From: Tateyamaria sp. ANG-S1
GTDB taxonomy: Bacteria; Pseudomonadota; Alphaproteobacteria; Rhodobacterales; Rhodobacteraceae
Length of the DNA: 64,000 nt
Direction: 5' to 3'
Assembly (NCBI RefSeq): GCF_000814025.1
Contig: NZ_JWLL01000003.1
Location: 765,637 to 829,636, forward strand
Shown: positions 1 through 9,672 of the stretch, one piece after another
Position numbering within the stretch: the first letter of the stretch is position 1
Layout: each line of letters begins with the position of its first letter
Notes under the pieces: model-generated
What the model was told of the DNA's origin: nothing
What the model saw: the letters and a program-made list of their open reading frames with translations, nothing else
The model's database searches: none
Program-made: the position numbers and the translations under genes

Positions 1-3000
1 AAGGCCGAAGCCGACTTCCCCGACGGATATGAGCAATACACGGTCGACGAGTTCAACTTTTCCGAATTCCCCATCGTGATCGTCAACCTTTCGGGTCCCG
101 TGCCCGAGCGGACGATTGCCCGCGTCGCCAGGGACTTGCAGGACGATATCGAAAGCCTGGACGCGGTGCTGGAAGCCAGCCTTGTTGGCAACCGCGATGA
201 GATGGTCGAGGTGGTCATCGACCCCCTGCGCCTTGAGGCCTACAACGTCACCGCAAGCGAGTTAATCACTGTCGTTCAGAACAACAACCAGTTGATTGCA
301 GCAGGTGAGGTCGAGACGGCCCAAGGGGCCTTTGCGGTCAAGATCCCGTCATCCTTTGACGATGTGCGCGACATTTATAATCTACCGGTCAAAACCAACG
401 GTGACCGCGTGGTGACACTGGGTGACCTCGCGCAGATCAACCTGACCTTTGAGGACCGCGTATCAACGGCCCGCTTCAATGGGGCCGATACGGTCGCTTT
501 GCAGGTCGTCAAACGCAAGGGCTTCAACCTGATCGACACCGCGACAGAGGTGAAAGAGCTAGTCGCCGAACGGTCGGGCCTCTGGCCGGACGGTTTGAAA
601 GCGGTGGTCAATGTGGGCACGTCTAACGACCAGAGCCGGGAAGTCGCGTCAATGGTGCGTCAGTTGGAAGGGTCCGTTCTGACCGCCATCGCACTGGTGA
701 TGATCGTGTCGCTTGCCTTCCTTGGGCCTCGGGCGGCAGCGCTCGTGGGCTTTGCCATTCCGACGTCGTTCCTGTTGTGTTTTGTTCTGCTGGCGATCAT
801 GGGCATTTCGGTCTCGAACATCGTGATGTTCGGTCTGATCCTCGCCGTGGGCATGCTCGTCGATGGGGCCATTGTCGTGGTCGAATACGCTGACAAGCGG
901 CAACAGGCTGGTGTCGGTCCGATGCAATCATATGTGGATGCCGCCAAGCGAATGTTCTGGCCGGTTGTGTCGTCCACTGCGACGACGCTTTGCGCTTTTT
1001 TACCGATGCTGTTCTGGCCTGGTGTGCCCGGCGAGTTCATGGGAATGCTGCCCGTCACCCTGATCTTTGTTCTGTCGGCATCTCTCATCGTGGCGCTGGT
1101 GTACCTGCCCGTGATGGGTGGTGTACTGGGCCGCTTTATTCACGTCCTGAGCACAACCAACCAGCGTATCGCAACCATGCCCATTCTGGCGCATTTGGGT
1201 CTGTTTGCGCTGGCCGGTGTGATGATGGCCGGGTTGTTGGTTGTACCGACCTTGCTTGAGCGGGTCAGTGGTGCCTTTGCCGTTATGGACCAGCAAGAGG
1301 TCTGGCGCTCTGTCCTGCCGACCTTTGTCGATGTGTTCATGTTTGGCCTTGGGATGCTGGTGCTGGCGGCTCTGGCCTTTGCCGCAGCAGTCATGGCGAT
1401 GCTGTCCGTGACGGCTGTTTTCTTGCGCCTTGGCTATGGTGTGACCTGGGGTGCACGTAAGCTCTTTGGCGCGCCCAATCGTAAGGTACGGTCGGGCTAT
1501 CAGCGGTCGAAATTCGGTTATGTCATCCAGGGCATCGTCGGCAACCCGGTGATGCCGCTTGTGATGATCGGCTGTGTCTTTGTATTTGTCGGCACGACGC
1601 TCATTTACTTCATCAACAACAACCGCGGCGTCGAATTCTTTGTCGAGACCGAGCCGGAGCAGGCGATCGTCTACGTGCTAGCGCGCGGAAACATGTCGCT
1701 GGGTGAAAAGGACGCGCTACTGCAGCAAGCCGAAGAAATCGTGCTGGCCCATCCCGGCATCAAAAGCGCCTTTGCCTTTGCCGGTGAGGGCGGGCTGAAC
1801 GCCAACACCGGGGGCGCGCAAAGCCCGCGGGACACAATCGGCCAGATCCAGCTTGAGACCATTGCCTGGGAGGACCGGCCCGACACATCCGAGCCGTGGT
1901 TCAACATCCCGTTCACCGACCAGGTGGTGATGCGTCAAGTCAAGGCATCAGACTTTGACGGCAACAACATCATGGACGAGCTAACGGCCGAGCTGTCGCA
2001 AATCCCAGGCATCCGAACCGAGGTTTTGGCCCTGGCCCAAGGACCGGCGTCGGCCAAGCCTGTGCACCTGCGGATCAAGGGAGACAACTGGGAGGACCTT
2101 TTGCAGTCGGCGGGTCTGGCCCGTGCCCAGTTCGACAGCACGCCCGGCCTGATCCGGATCGAGGACACCCGCCCCCTGCCCGGCATCGATTGGCAGATCG
2201 ACGTGGATGTCGAAAAAGCGGGCCGCTTTGGCGCAGATGTCGCCACCGTTGGCGCCATGGTGCAGCTTGTGACCCGTGGTCTGCTGCTGGACACGATGCG
2301 CGTCGATACGTCTGACGAAGAGATCGAGATCCGCGTGCGCCTGCCCGAAAACGACCGCGTGCTGTCAACGCTCGACACGCTCAAGGTGCGTACGGCGGAC
2401 GGTTTGGTCCCGCTGGCCAACTTCATCACCCGCACGCCGGTGGCCGAACTGGCCCAGATCAGCCGCGTCGATCAGAAGCGGTACTTCGATGTGAAAGCGG
2501 ACGTGCTGAACGGTCTGCAGAAGCTGGTCCGCACGGTGGAAATAGATGGCGAGGTTGTTCAGCAGACCGTAGCGACCCTGCGCCCATCCTCTGATGCGAC
2601 GGTCACTGCCGCCGGACAGGGGTATGCGATCTTTAACCTCGCGGACGAAGGGCGCGGACTAGACCTGCAGGCAGAGCTCAATCAGGGCAACCTGCGCATG
2701 ATCCCGGTCAACGCCAACGAACGGATCGCGGAAATCACCAAATGGGTCGAGACGGGGCCATTCCCCATCGGGATCGACACTGAATGGACGGGTGATCAGG
2801 ATGATCAGGCGGAATCGAGCGCCTTCCTGATGCAAGCCTTTGCCGGGGCCCTCTTCCTGATGTTCATCATCCTGCTGGCGCAGTTCAACTCGATCTACAA
2901 CTCCCTACTGGTGTTGGGCGCTGTCGTTCTGTCCACCGCGGGCGTGCTGATCGGGATGCTGGTGATGGGTCAGGCATTCTCGATCATTATGACGGGCACA

Positions 3001-3549
3001 GGCATCGTCGCCCTGGCGGGGATCGTGGTGAACAACAACATCGTGCTGATCGACACCTACCAGGAGTATGAAAAATACATGCCCCGGATCGAGGCGATCA
3101 TCCGTACAGCCCAGGCTCGTATCCGCCCAGTGCTGCTGACCACGATCACGACGATGGCGGGTCTGGCCCCGATGATGTTCGGCCTGTCGCTGGACTTTGG
3201 CAACGGCGGGTACACAATCGACAGCCCGACGGCACTGTGGTGGAAGCAACTGGCCACAGCTGTCGTGTTTGGTCTTGGGATTGCGACAGTACTAACGCTC
3301 GTTGTCACACCGTCGCTTCTGGCGCTGCGTGTGTGGATTGTTACATATGCCCGCTGGCTCAGCGCCTTGTTTGCCAAACTGTCGATGGGCCGTGCCAGCC
3401 GCGCGGCGCGGGACTGGGCATTGGCCCGGGATTGTCGCACCGTGGCGAGCGAGGAGTTGGTATGGGATTTCGGCGATGAACCTGCACATGCAGAGGCAGC
3501 ATTGTCCAAGCCGCCCCTCACAACGGCGCCTCTAAAGGCGGCAGAGTAG
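1..3549 (+). CDS. RND-family efflux transporter permease subunit (5' end outside window)
   Basis: The reading frame is already open at base 1, so this is the C-terminal 1182 residues of a longer inner-membrane RND pump that exports small molecules using proton motive force. The visible part has the RND plan: a porter domain, a first block of helices from about codon 220 that includes the conserved VGMLVDGAIVVVEYADK stretch, a second periplasmic domain, and a second helix block near codons 935-1130 with IVALAGIVVNNNIVLIDTY. A hydrophobic insertion around codons 400-510 makes it longer than typical AcrB. The adaptor gene is presumably upstream of the window. A strong terminator follows the stop. 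Substrate cannot be told from sequence. Confidence 0.9.
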   Translation, partial: KAEADFPDGYEQYTVDEFNFSEFPIVIVNLSGPVPERTIARVARDLQDDIESLDAVLEASLVGNRDEMVEVVIDPLRLEAYNVTASELITVVQNNNQLIAAGEVETAQGAFAVKIPSSFDDVRDIYNLPVKTNGDRVVTLGDLAQINLTFEDRVSTARFNGADTVALQVVKRKGFNLIDTATEVKELVAERSGLWPDGLKAVVNVGTSNDQSREVASMVRQLEGSVLTAIALVMIVSLAFLGPRAAALVGFAIPTSFLLCFVLLAIMGISVSNIVMFGLILAVGMLVDGAIVVVEYADKRQQAGVGPMQSYVDAAKRMFWPVVSSTATTLCAFLPMLFWPGVPGEFMGMLPVTLIFVLSASLIVALVYLPVMGGVLGRFIHVLSTTNQRIATMPILAHLGLFALAGVMMAGLLVVPTLLERVSGAFAVMDQQEVWRSVLPTFVDVFMFGLGMLVLAALAFAAAVMAMLSVTAVFLRLGYGVTWGARKLFGAPNRKVRSGYQRSKFGYVIQGIVGNPVMPLVMIGCVFVFVGTTLIYFINNNRGVEFFVETEPEQAIVYVLARGNMSLGEKDALLQQAEEIVLAHPGIKSAFAFAGEGGLNANTGGAQSPRDTIGQIQLETIAWEDRPDTSEPWFNIPFTDQVVMRQVKASDFDGNNIMDELTAELSQIPGIRTEVLALAQGPASAKPVHLRIKGDNWEDLLQSAGLARAQFDSTPGLIRIEDTRPLPGIDWQIDVDVEKAGRFGADVATVGAMVQLVTRGLLLDTMRVDTSDEEIEIRVRLPENDRVLSTLDTLKVRTADGLVPLANFITRTPVAELAQISRVDQKRYFDVKADVLNGLQKLVRTVEIDGEVVQQTVATLRPSSDATVTAAGQGYAIFNLADEGRGLDLQAELNQGNLRMIPVNANERIAEITKWVETGPFPIGIDTEWTGDQDDQAESSAFLMQAFAGALFLMFIILLAQFNSIYNSLLVLGAVVLSTAGVLIGMLVMGQAFSIIMTGTGIVALAGIVVNNNIVLIDTYQEYEKYMPRIEAIIRTAQARIRPVLLTTITTMAGLAPMMFGLSLDFGNGGYTIDSPTALWWKQLATAVVFGLGIATVLTLVVTPSLLALRVWIVTYARWLSALFAKLSMGRASRAARDWALARDCRTVASEELVWDFGDEPAHAEAALSKPPLTTAPLKAAE

Positions 3550-3574
3550 GCACGCCAAAAACACACTCACAAGA

Positions 3575-3604
3575 AAAAGCGCCGGTGACTTCACCGGCGC
3601 TTTT
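3575..3604 (+). terminator. Intrinsic terminator after RND gene
   Basis: A perfect inverted repeat (AAAAGCGCCGGTGA, 2-nt centre, TCACCGGCGCTTTT) begins 26 nt after the RND stop codon. It has a GC-rich core with an A-tract on one side and a T-tract on the other, so it could work in both directions. Confidence 0.85.
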
Positions 3605-3841
3605 CATTTCCAGGCACGACCCAATGACTGGCTGTCGCGAACCAGCACAGCACCTGTTTTCCGGGGGCGTTATCGCACCAGACCATATGTGCTTTGATCC
3701 AGCAATGGATCTGCGCCGTGCTCAGTCCTTGGATGCGACGCGCCTTCTACGCGCGGCTTCAGTCATGGCCGCTTTCACTCAGCGACTACGGGACGGTGGG
3801 CGGGGCGACTTTGACCGCAGGGCAAAGAGCGGCGCACGGCG

Positions 3842-5695
3842 TCACGCCTCATCCGCTTGCTGACGCTGCCACAGTTGCGCGTACCGCCCGTCATTTGCCA
3901 GCAGTTCGTCATGGGTCCCCGTCTCAACAATTTCGCCCTGTTCGAGAACGACAATCCGGTCCGCTTCCGCAATCGTGCTAAGCCGGTGCGCGATGGTCAG
4001 CACCGTGCGCCCCTGGCCTGCAGCGTTGAGCGCTTCCTTGATCTCCTGCTCGGTCTCGGTATCAAGCGCACTTGTCGCCTCGTCCAAGAGCAGGATGGGC
4101 GGGTTCTTCAGAAGCGTGCGGGCGATGCCCACGCGCTGTTTTTCCCCGCCTGACAGCTTTAGCCCCCGTTCGCCCACGGCAGTATCGTAGCCGTCTGGAA
4201 GCCCCATGATGAAGTCGTGGATCTGTGCAGCCTTGGCCGCCCGTTCGATGTCGGCAAATGTCGCCGCGTCCCGGCCATAGGCAATGTTGTAGCGGATCGT
4301 GTCATTGAACAGCACTGTGTCCTGCGGCACGACGCCGATGGCCGCGTGCAGGCTATCCTGTGTCACCTCGCGCACATCTTGCCCGTCGATGCGCAGCGCG
4401 CCCGAACCAACGTCGTAGAAGCGGAACAGAAGCCGCCCGATAGTCGATTTGCCGGACCCGGTGGAACCGACAATGGCAACCTGTTGACCGGGTTCGGCCA
4501 CCACCGACACGCCCTTGAGAATGGGCCGCGCCGGGTCATAGCCGAAGTGCACGTTGTCCAGTTCGATGCGGCCACCAGTCACGTTCAAGGCCTTGGCGTT
4601 TTGCGCATCGACCACCTCAGCCGGTTGTTCGAGCAGATCAAACATCTCGCCCATGTCCACAAGCGCCTGCCGGATCTCGCGGTAGACCGTGCCGAGGAAA
4701 TTGAGCGGCATGGTGATCTGGATCATGTAGGCGTTGACCATGACAAAGTCGCCCACGGTGAGCATGCCGTTTTGCACACCAATGGCTGCCATGACCATGA
4801 CGCCAACAAGGCCCGCCGTGATGATCAGCGACTGCCCGAAGTTCAGGAAGGCGAGCGAGTAGCTGGTTTTCAGGGCCGCTGCCTCGTACCCTTCCATCGC
4901 CTTATCATAGCGGCCCGCTTCGCGCGCCTCGGCCCCGAAATACTTGACCGTTTCGTAGTTCAGCAGGCTGTCGATGGCCTTTTGGTTGGCGTCGGTGTCC
5001 TGATCGTTCATGACACGCCGCAGCTTTACCCGCCATTCGGTGACGGCGAATGTGAACCAAACATAGAGCCCGATGGTGACGGCTACGACGACCAGGTACC
5101 AGATGTCGAACAGGATCGTCAGAACAACCCCGATCATCAGAAGCTCCAGCACCAGCGGACCGATGGAGAACAGAAGGAAGCGCAGCAGGAATTCGACGCC
5201 CTTGACCCCGCGCTCGATGATCCGGCTAAGCCCACCGGTCTTGCGCGTGATGTGATAGCGCATCGACAGCTTGTGGATATGCTGGAAGGTTTCGAGCGCC
5301 AGCATCCGCAGCGCCCGCTGTGCCACGCGCGCAAAGATGGCATCGCGCAGTTGCTGGAAGCCCACATTCATCAGCCGCGCAACCCCGTAGGCCACGGTCA
5401 GGCCAATGGCGCCGAGGGCGAGGTCCGATACGCCCTCACCACTCAGAACGTTCACGGCGTCGCGGTAAAGGATAGGCGTGTAGACCGACACGAGTTTCGA
5501 TAAAAACAGCGCCAGCATGGCCAGCACGACCCGTTTCTTTACCCACGGTTTGTCCGCAGGCCAAAGATAGGGGGCAACCTTGCGGATCGTGCGCAAGCCT
5601 GAGGCGCGCTCGGCTTCTGCCACTTTGTCCTTGGGGTCATTCGTTTGGGGCGCTTGGCCAGCGGGTGCTGACGACGCCGAGCGGTCTGCAGACAT
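3842..5695 (-). CDS. Atm1-type ABC exporter (fused membrane and ATPase domains)
   Basis: This 617-aa half-transporter has an N-terminal membrane domain (about residues 55-350) and a C-terminal ATPase with Walker A GSTGSGKST near 410, signature LSGGEKQR and Walker B ILLLDEATSALD. The membrane domain carries the Atm1/HMT1-like stretches TRKTGGLSRIIERG and NQKAIDSLLNYETVKYFG. Members of this family export glutathione-linked or persulfide compounds connected with Fe-S and metal homeostasis. I chose the ATG at 5695 rather than the further-upstream in-frame start at 5725, because the mature-looking N-terminus and a weak AGGA site fit it. It lies 79 nt downstream of the LysM gene and may be co-transcribed with it. 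The exact substrate is inferred from family only. Confidence 0.88.
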   Translation of the reverse strand: MSADRSASSAPAGQAPQTNDPKDKVAEAERASGLRTIRKVAPYLWPADKPWVKKRVVLAMLALFLSKLVSVYTPILYRDAVNVLSGEGVSDLALGAIGLTVAYGVARLMNVGFQQLRDAIFARVAQRALRMLALETFQHIHKLSMRYHITRKTGGLSRIIERGVKGVEFLLRFLLFSIGPLVLELLMIGVVLTILFDIWYLVVVAVTIGLYVWFTFAVTEWRVKLRRVMNDQDTDANQKAIDSLLNYETVKYFGAEAREAGRYDKAMEGYEAAALKTSYSLAFLNFGQSLIITAGLVGVMVMAAIGVQNGMLTVGDFVMVNAYMIQITMPLNFLGTVYREIRQALVDMGEMFDLLEQPAEVVDAQNAKALNVTGGRIELDNVHFGYDPARPILKGVSVVAEPGQQVAIVGSTGSGKSTIGRLLFRFYDVGSGALRIDGQDVREVTQDSLHAAIGVVPQDTVLFNDTIRYNIAYGRDAATFADIERAAKAAQIHDFIMGLPDGYDTAVGERGLKLSGGEKQRVGIARTLLKNPPILLLDEATSALDTETEQEIKEALNAAGQGRTVLTIAHRLSTIAEADRIVVLEQGEIVETGTHDELLANDGRYAQLWQRQQADEA

Positions 5696-5774
5696 GCGGG
5701 TAGGTTCCTGACGTTCAGGGGCCACTATCTAAGGCAGGAAGAGACGAGTTGCCAGCGCAGCCGCCCATTTGGCA

Positions 5775-7115
5775 TCAGTTGGGAAGCGCAAACACCTGGC
5801 CCGGAAAGATCAGATCGGGATCGCGGATGCGGTCGCGGTTCGCTTCGAATACCTGAACATAGAGCGTGCCCTCGCCATAACGGTCGCGGGCGATGGCCCA
5901 GAGCGTGTTGCCGGCCTGTACAGTGATCTGCTTAGCGGGGCTGTCTACGTCATCCGTCTGCGCCAACACCTCGGGGTCTTCTCGGCGGAAAGGGGTTTCG
6001 ACGCGGCTGGTGACTTCGCCTTCGGCGTCCAGCTCGTCCACCCGCAATGTGTAAGTGCCGGTGTCGATCTGGGGCAATGCGCCGTTCCAGCGGCCGTCCG
6101 CCGTTACATCAAGATCCGCCACAGGCGTGTTGTTCACGTAGACCCGGACGGTATCTGCTTGCGGTTGCGCACGGCCTGCAAGTTCAACGTCGCCTGCTGC
6201 GGAATAGCTGATGCTGTCGAGAGCGATATTGTCGAGGGCGTCTGGCGGTGTGTTGCCGAGCACCTCCACCCCATCTTCGGTGGATTTCAGGACTGTGACT
6301 TGCTGCGCCGCGCTTGCCTCTGCGCTTTCAACCGGAGTGACGGGGGCCGGCGTCGCGACATCTGCGGCAGCCACTGCTTCCGGCTCAGACGGCTGTACTG
6401 TGTCAGGCAAACCTTCGTCCTGCTCTGCCAAGTCTGCCTCAGTCGTTGCGGCTATGTCTTCCGAAGCGGCATCGTTCGGGGCTGTTTCCACGACGGTCGT
6501 TTCCGCGCCTTGGGGTTCCACTGCAGCCTGCGCAGTTGGCACCTCTTCAGAAGCGCGCGTAACGGGTGCATTGTCCGCAGTCTCAGTTTCTGGCGCGGTT
6601 TCGGCTGGCGCTTCGGCCACGACTTCCGGTTCCAGCGGTTCGGGCTGGGCTTGTGGGGCCAGGATCACCTCATCCACCGATGCGATTTCATCGACGCCGA
6701 CGCGCTGCACAACCGTAAGCACCTGCGCCTTCGGGCTGGGCGGAAGGATGGTGATTGCAGCAAAGCTGCCGCTGTCATCCGTGGTCGTCTCGGTGTTTTC
6801 AGCGCCATCAAGCAGGACGGAGACCTTGCTGCCCGGTGCCGCACGGCCCGCAATGACCGTCAGCCCGTCCGGTTCAACGCGCACCTCGTCAATCGAAGGG
6901 GGATCAAGCGGAACCGCGACGTCCGGGGCTGCCTCGGCCTTCGGTTCAACGGCAGCAACTTGCGGTGCGGTCGCGACCTCCGCCGGTTGAACCAGAGTCG
7001 GCGTCTGCTGGTTTGCGTTGATGTAAAGGCCAGCGCCAATGGCGGCTGCAATCACAACCGCCACCGTACCCACAAGGGCACCGTTCAACCCGGCAAATGC
7101 CGCCCATTTGGACAT
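5775..7115 (-). CDS. Membrane-anchored LysM-domain protein
   Basis: This is a 446-aa protein. A short cytoplasmic N-terminus is followed by one membrane segment (about residues 8-32), then a long Ala/Glu/Pro/Val-rich low-complexity stretch flanked by two Ig-like or bacterial-Ig-type segments, and a C-terminal LysM domain (about 395-444, core [13 protein letters not shown]). LysM domains bind the N-acetylglucosamine of peptidoglycan, so the protein probably spans the inner membrane and reaches the cell wall. The start at 7115 is preceded by GGAGAGGG. The acidic middle looks like a flexible tether. No enzymatic motif is visible. Confidence 0.85.
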   Translation of the reverse strand: MSKWAAFAGLNGALVGTVAVVIAAAIGAGLYINANQQTPTLVQPAEVATAPQVAAVEPKAEAAPDVAVPLDPPSIDEVRVEPDGLTVIAGRAAPGSKVSVLLDGAENTETTTDDSGSFAAITILPPSPKAQVLTVVQRVGVDEIASVDEVILAPQAQPEPLEPEVVAEAPAETAPETETADNAPVTRASEEVPTAQAAVEPQGAETTVVETAPNDAASEDIAATTEADLAEQDEGLPDTVQPSEPEAVAAADVATPAPVTPVESAEASAAQQVTVLKSTEDGVEVLGNTPPDALDNIALDSISYSAAGDVELAGRAQPQADTVRVYVNNTPVADLDVTADGRWNGALPQIDTGTYTLRVDELDAEGEVTSRVETPFRREDPEVLAQTDDVDSPAKQITVQAGNTLWAIARDRYGEGTLYVQVFEANRDRIRDPDLIFPGQVFALPN

Positions 7116-7241
7116 GTAGACCCTCTCCACCGCACCGGTTTTCCCGGTTTCGTTGCGCTTGCATAACAGGCGGCGCTATAGCGGTCAAAATGAGGGCGTC
7201 ACAAAACCATCACTTTCGCGCGTCCGTTACAGGAGCACCAC

Positions 7242-7781
7242 ATGTCCCATCTGTCTGTTTGCGTCTATTGCGGGTCCCGCTCGGGCGCATCGCCCACCTT
7301 CAGCACCGAGGCGGAGGCCCTCGGCGCAGGCATCGCGGCACGCGGCTGGCGGCTGGTCTACGGCGCAGGGGACGTCGGCCTGATGGGGTCGGTCGCCCGT
7401 GCCGCACAAGCCGAGGGCGGCGATACGTTCGGTGTGATCCCCCGCCACCTGGTCGACTGGGAGGTCGGAAAAACTGACCTGACCCGCTATGTCGTGACCG
7501 AGACCATGCACGAACGCAAAAAGGTCATGTTCATGAACTGCGACGCTGTCGTCGTCATGCCCGGCGGAGCCGGATCGCTGGACGAGTTGTTCGAGGTGCT
7601 GACATGGCGGCAACTTGGTTTGCATGAGAAGCAGGTCGTTCTGATGAATGTCGAAGGGTATTGGGACCCGCTGGTCGACCTTTTGCAGCACGTGGTGACA
7701 AAGGGGTTCGCCGACAAATCACTGCTGGACTACTACTCAGTTGTCGATGGAGCTGCTGAGGCACTGGCGGAACTGGGTTAG
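7242..7781 (+). CDS. LOG-family protein (cytokinin riboside 5'-monophosphate phosphoribohydrolase type)
   Basis: A 179-aa TIGR00730/LOG Rossmann-fold protein. The family cleaves the ribose-base bond of nucleoside 5'-monophosphates. The N-terminal CVYCGSRSG and the signature MPGGAGSLDELFE, followed by TWRQLG, match the catalytic PGGxGTxxE motif. An AGGAG sequence lies 6 nt before the ATG. It is divergent from the LysM gene and appears monocistronic. The physiological substrate in bacteria is mostly unknown. Confidence 0.9.
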   Translation: MSHLSVCVYCGSRSGASPTFSTEAEALGAGIAARGWRLVYGAGDVGLMGSVARAAQAEGGDTFGVIPRHLVDWEVGKTDLTRYVVTETMHERKKVMFMNCDAVVVMPGGAGSLDELFEVLTWRQLGLHEKQVVLMNVEGYWDPLVDLLQHVVTKGFADKSLLDYYSVVDGAAEALAELG

Positions 7782-7872
7782 GCACCGGCTGTAACGGGAT
7801 CAATCCGCAAAAAGCGATCCTCGTGATGCCCGACGTCGCTTCAACCTGGCCTCTTCGTTCCATCAAACACAA

Positions 7873-7904
7873 ATGAAAAGGGCCGGCAACAAAGCTGCCA
7901 GCCC
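7873..7904 (-). terminator. Intrinsic terminator of sodB
   Basis: On the minus strand, GGGCTGGCA pairs with TGCCGGCCC across a 7-nt loop (one G-U pair) and is followed by TTTTCATTT. It lies about 30 nt after the sodB stop. Confidence 0.8.
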
Positions 7905-7934
7905 CCACAAAGCCGCATTGGGCGGCCAGACCGA

Positions 7935-8534
7935 TCACATACGGCTGGCGACGTTTTCCCAGTTCACCAGGTTGTCCAGGAAGTTGGTCAGGTAGGCCGG
8001 GCGTTTGTTCCGGAAATCGATGTAGTAGGAATGTTCCCACACATCGCAGCCGAGCAGAGCCGTTTGACCGAAGCATAGCGGGTTCACACCGTTTTCGGTC
8101 TTGGTCACCTTCAGGCTGCCGTCCTTGTCCTTGACCAGCCACGCCCAGCCAGACCCGAACTGGCCCGCACCGGCGGCGGAAAACTCATCCTTGAACTTGT
8201 CGACCGAGCCGAAGCTCTCGGTCAGTGCCGCTTCCAACTCACCGGGCATTGCGCTGTCACCAGGCCCCATCATTTCCCAGAATTGATTATGGTTCCACAA
8301 CTGGCTGATGTTGTTGAAGATGCCATTCTGCGCCACAGCACTCGCGTCATAGGTACCAACGATGATCTCTTCGAGCGACTTGCCCTCCCACTCGGTGCCT
8401 TCAATCGCCTTGTTGCCGTTGGTTACATAGGCGTTGTGGTGCAGGTCGTGGTGGTATTCCAGCGTCTCTTTTGACATGCCTTTGGACGCAAGTGCGTCAT
8501 GAGCGTAGGGAAGGTCAGGAAGTTCAAAAGCCAT
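7935..8534 (-). CDS. sodB: Superoxide dismutase, Fe/Mn family
   Basis: This 199-aa protein converts superoxide to hydrogen peroxide and oxygen in the cytoplasm. The metal ligands are visible: His28 in EYHHDLHH, the His of LWNHNQFW, and the Asp/His of DVWEHSYYIDF. The pattern AQNGIFNNISQLWNH with FGSGWAWL and the short N-terminus favour an iron enzyme. The length is normal for SodB. It sits alone with its own terminator. GAAAGGGG precedes the ATG. Confidence 0.95.
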   Translation of the reverse strand: MAFELPDLPYAHDALASKGMSKETLEYHHDLHHNAYVTNGNKAIEGTEWEGKSLEEIIVGTYDASAVAQNGIFNNISQLWNHNQFWEMMGPGDSAMPGELEAALTESFGSVDKFKDEFSAAGAGQFGSGWAWLVKDKDGSLKVTKTENGVNPLCFGQTALLGCDVWEHSYYIDFRNKRPAYLTNFLDNLVNWENVASRM

Positions 8535-8620
8535 GCGGGGCCCCTTTCAAGTATTTCGAGGTTGTGCCTGACAGATTGTGCGCAGGTGAGCAAGTTCAAG
8601 GCGAAAGGGGCCGAATTTGC

Positions 8621-9025
8621 CTATCCGTCAAACCGGCCCGGCGCACATTGTCCACGTCCATTGATCGAGTTCGTCACGCCACGCAGCGATCCGGTGACTT
8701 GCACCGTGTTGCGTTGCGCATTCAACACCGCCCGATACCCGATGGTTGCAGGACGTGGACGCGCAGGCAAGTTACTGATGCGCCATGTCAAAACATATGA
8801 TCCATCTCGCCGTTGACGTACCCGTGCCGGAATAGGCTTTTCATAAACTTCCCGAATGAACACGTCGAAGACTTCAGTCTTTCCGCCATTGTCGGGAAAG
8901 CGAAAGACAATAACCGGTGATATGAAGCCATCACCGGTATCTCGGACATTACACACCAAGTCGAGCGCAAGGGCCGGTGTGCTAAAACCACACACTACAG
9001 CGCATGCTAAAAGAAAGCGTTTCAT
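8621..9025 (-). CDS. Secreted hypothetical protein
   Basis: A 134-aa protein with a clear signal peptide (KRFLLACAVVCGFSTPALA) and likely cleavage after ALA at about residue 20. The remainder is beta-rich, with a CNVRDTGDGF segment near the N-terminus and one further Cys near the end (GRGQCAPG), which could pair in the periplasm. I do not recognise a family. It starts 77 nt after the soxG stop on the same strand, so it may be read through from the sarcosine oxidase operon, but no functional link is evident. Confidence 0.7.
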   Translation of the reverse strand: MKRFLLACAVVCGFSTPALALDLVCNVRDTGDGFISPVIVFRFPDNGGKTEVFDVFIREVYEKPIPARVRQRRDGSYVLTWRISNLPARPRPATIGYRAVLNAQRNTVQVTGSLRGVTNSINGRGQCAPGRFDG

Positions 9026-9102
9026 TTCTGTTCCCTCGAGCTTAGTTGTCTGACGCTGATGCGCGACAAAGCATGCAAGCTCAAGAAATAATTCACGCAA
9101 AT

Positions 9103-9672
9103 CTAGAAAAGATCGACGGCGCTGCCCTTTTGCGCGGCGACTGTCAGCAGGTCAAAGACGTACTGGGCGTGGCTGCGAAAACAGATGATGCGGAAGCAAT
9201 CCGTATCCTGCAGCCAGAAGGCCGCAGGCACTTGTGCCATTCGGGTGCGTCGGAACATCCCCTTGGTGAACTGATCGGGAGCCAGATCAACCGGCGCCAG
9301 CTTGGCCAAAACCTCGCGGGCGTATGGGCCTGAGACCTCAAAAACTGCACGCGCATCGGACACATCCACGCAAAGGCTGTGCACTCCGTCGAGTGTCGAC
9401 TGCATCTTTTCCAAGTTGGCCGCGACATCTTCATAGGAGCAGAGCACCAAAAGCTCATCGGGTGACATCCAGCAAATGCCGCGACTGTCGTCGCAGTTCG
9501 CATGACCCTGCCCCGGCACATCAACGCTTGCCACCGCTGTGGCTGCCGCTTTGATAACTGGATCGCTCAGATCGCCGCGCAGGGTGATCATGCCCTGCAT
9601 CGGCACTTCGACGACCGAAGCAATTCCATCAGACCATGTGGCACCGTTCAATGCGCTTAAGGGGTTAGACAT
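9103..9672 (-). CDS. soxG: Sarcosine oxidase, gamma subunit
   Basis: A 189-aa SoxG, the smallest folate-domain-like subunit of heterotetrameric sarcosine oxidase. It helps hold the alpha and beta subunits together. Recognisable stretches are GMITLRGDLSDP, the CWMSPDELLVLCSY segment and VDVSDARAVFEVSGPYAREVL, a GCV_T-like fold. Its start overlaps the soxA stop by 8 nt, so translation is coupled. It is the last sox gene. Confidence 0.92.
   Translation of the reverse strand: MSNPLSALNGATWSDGIASVVEVPMQGMITLRGDLSDPVIKAAATAVASVDVPGQGHANCDDSRGICWMSPDELLVLCSYEDVAANLEKMQSTLDGVHSLCVDVSDARAVFEVSGPYAREVLAKLAPVDLAPDQFTKGMFRRTRMAQVPAAFWLQDTDCFRIICFRSHAQYVFDLLTVAAQKGSAVDLF

Noticed and set aside
4217..5503. 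428-aa plus-strand ORF opposite the ABC exporter
   Set aside because: Antisense shadow of clear Walker-motif gene; Asp/His/Gln-rich translation without any family features.
6211..6990. Ser/Ala/Thr-rich plus-strand ORF that looks like a repeat-rich secreted protein
   Set aside because: It mirrors the Ala/Glu/Pro-rich tether of the LysM gene on the other strand; no signal peptide or ribosome site.
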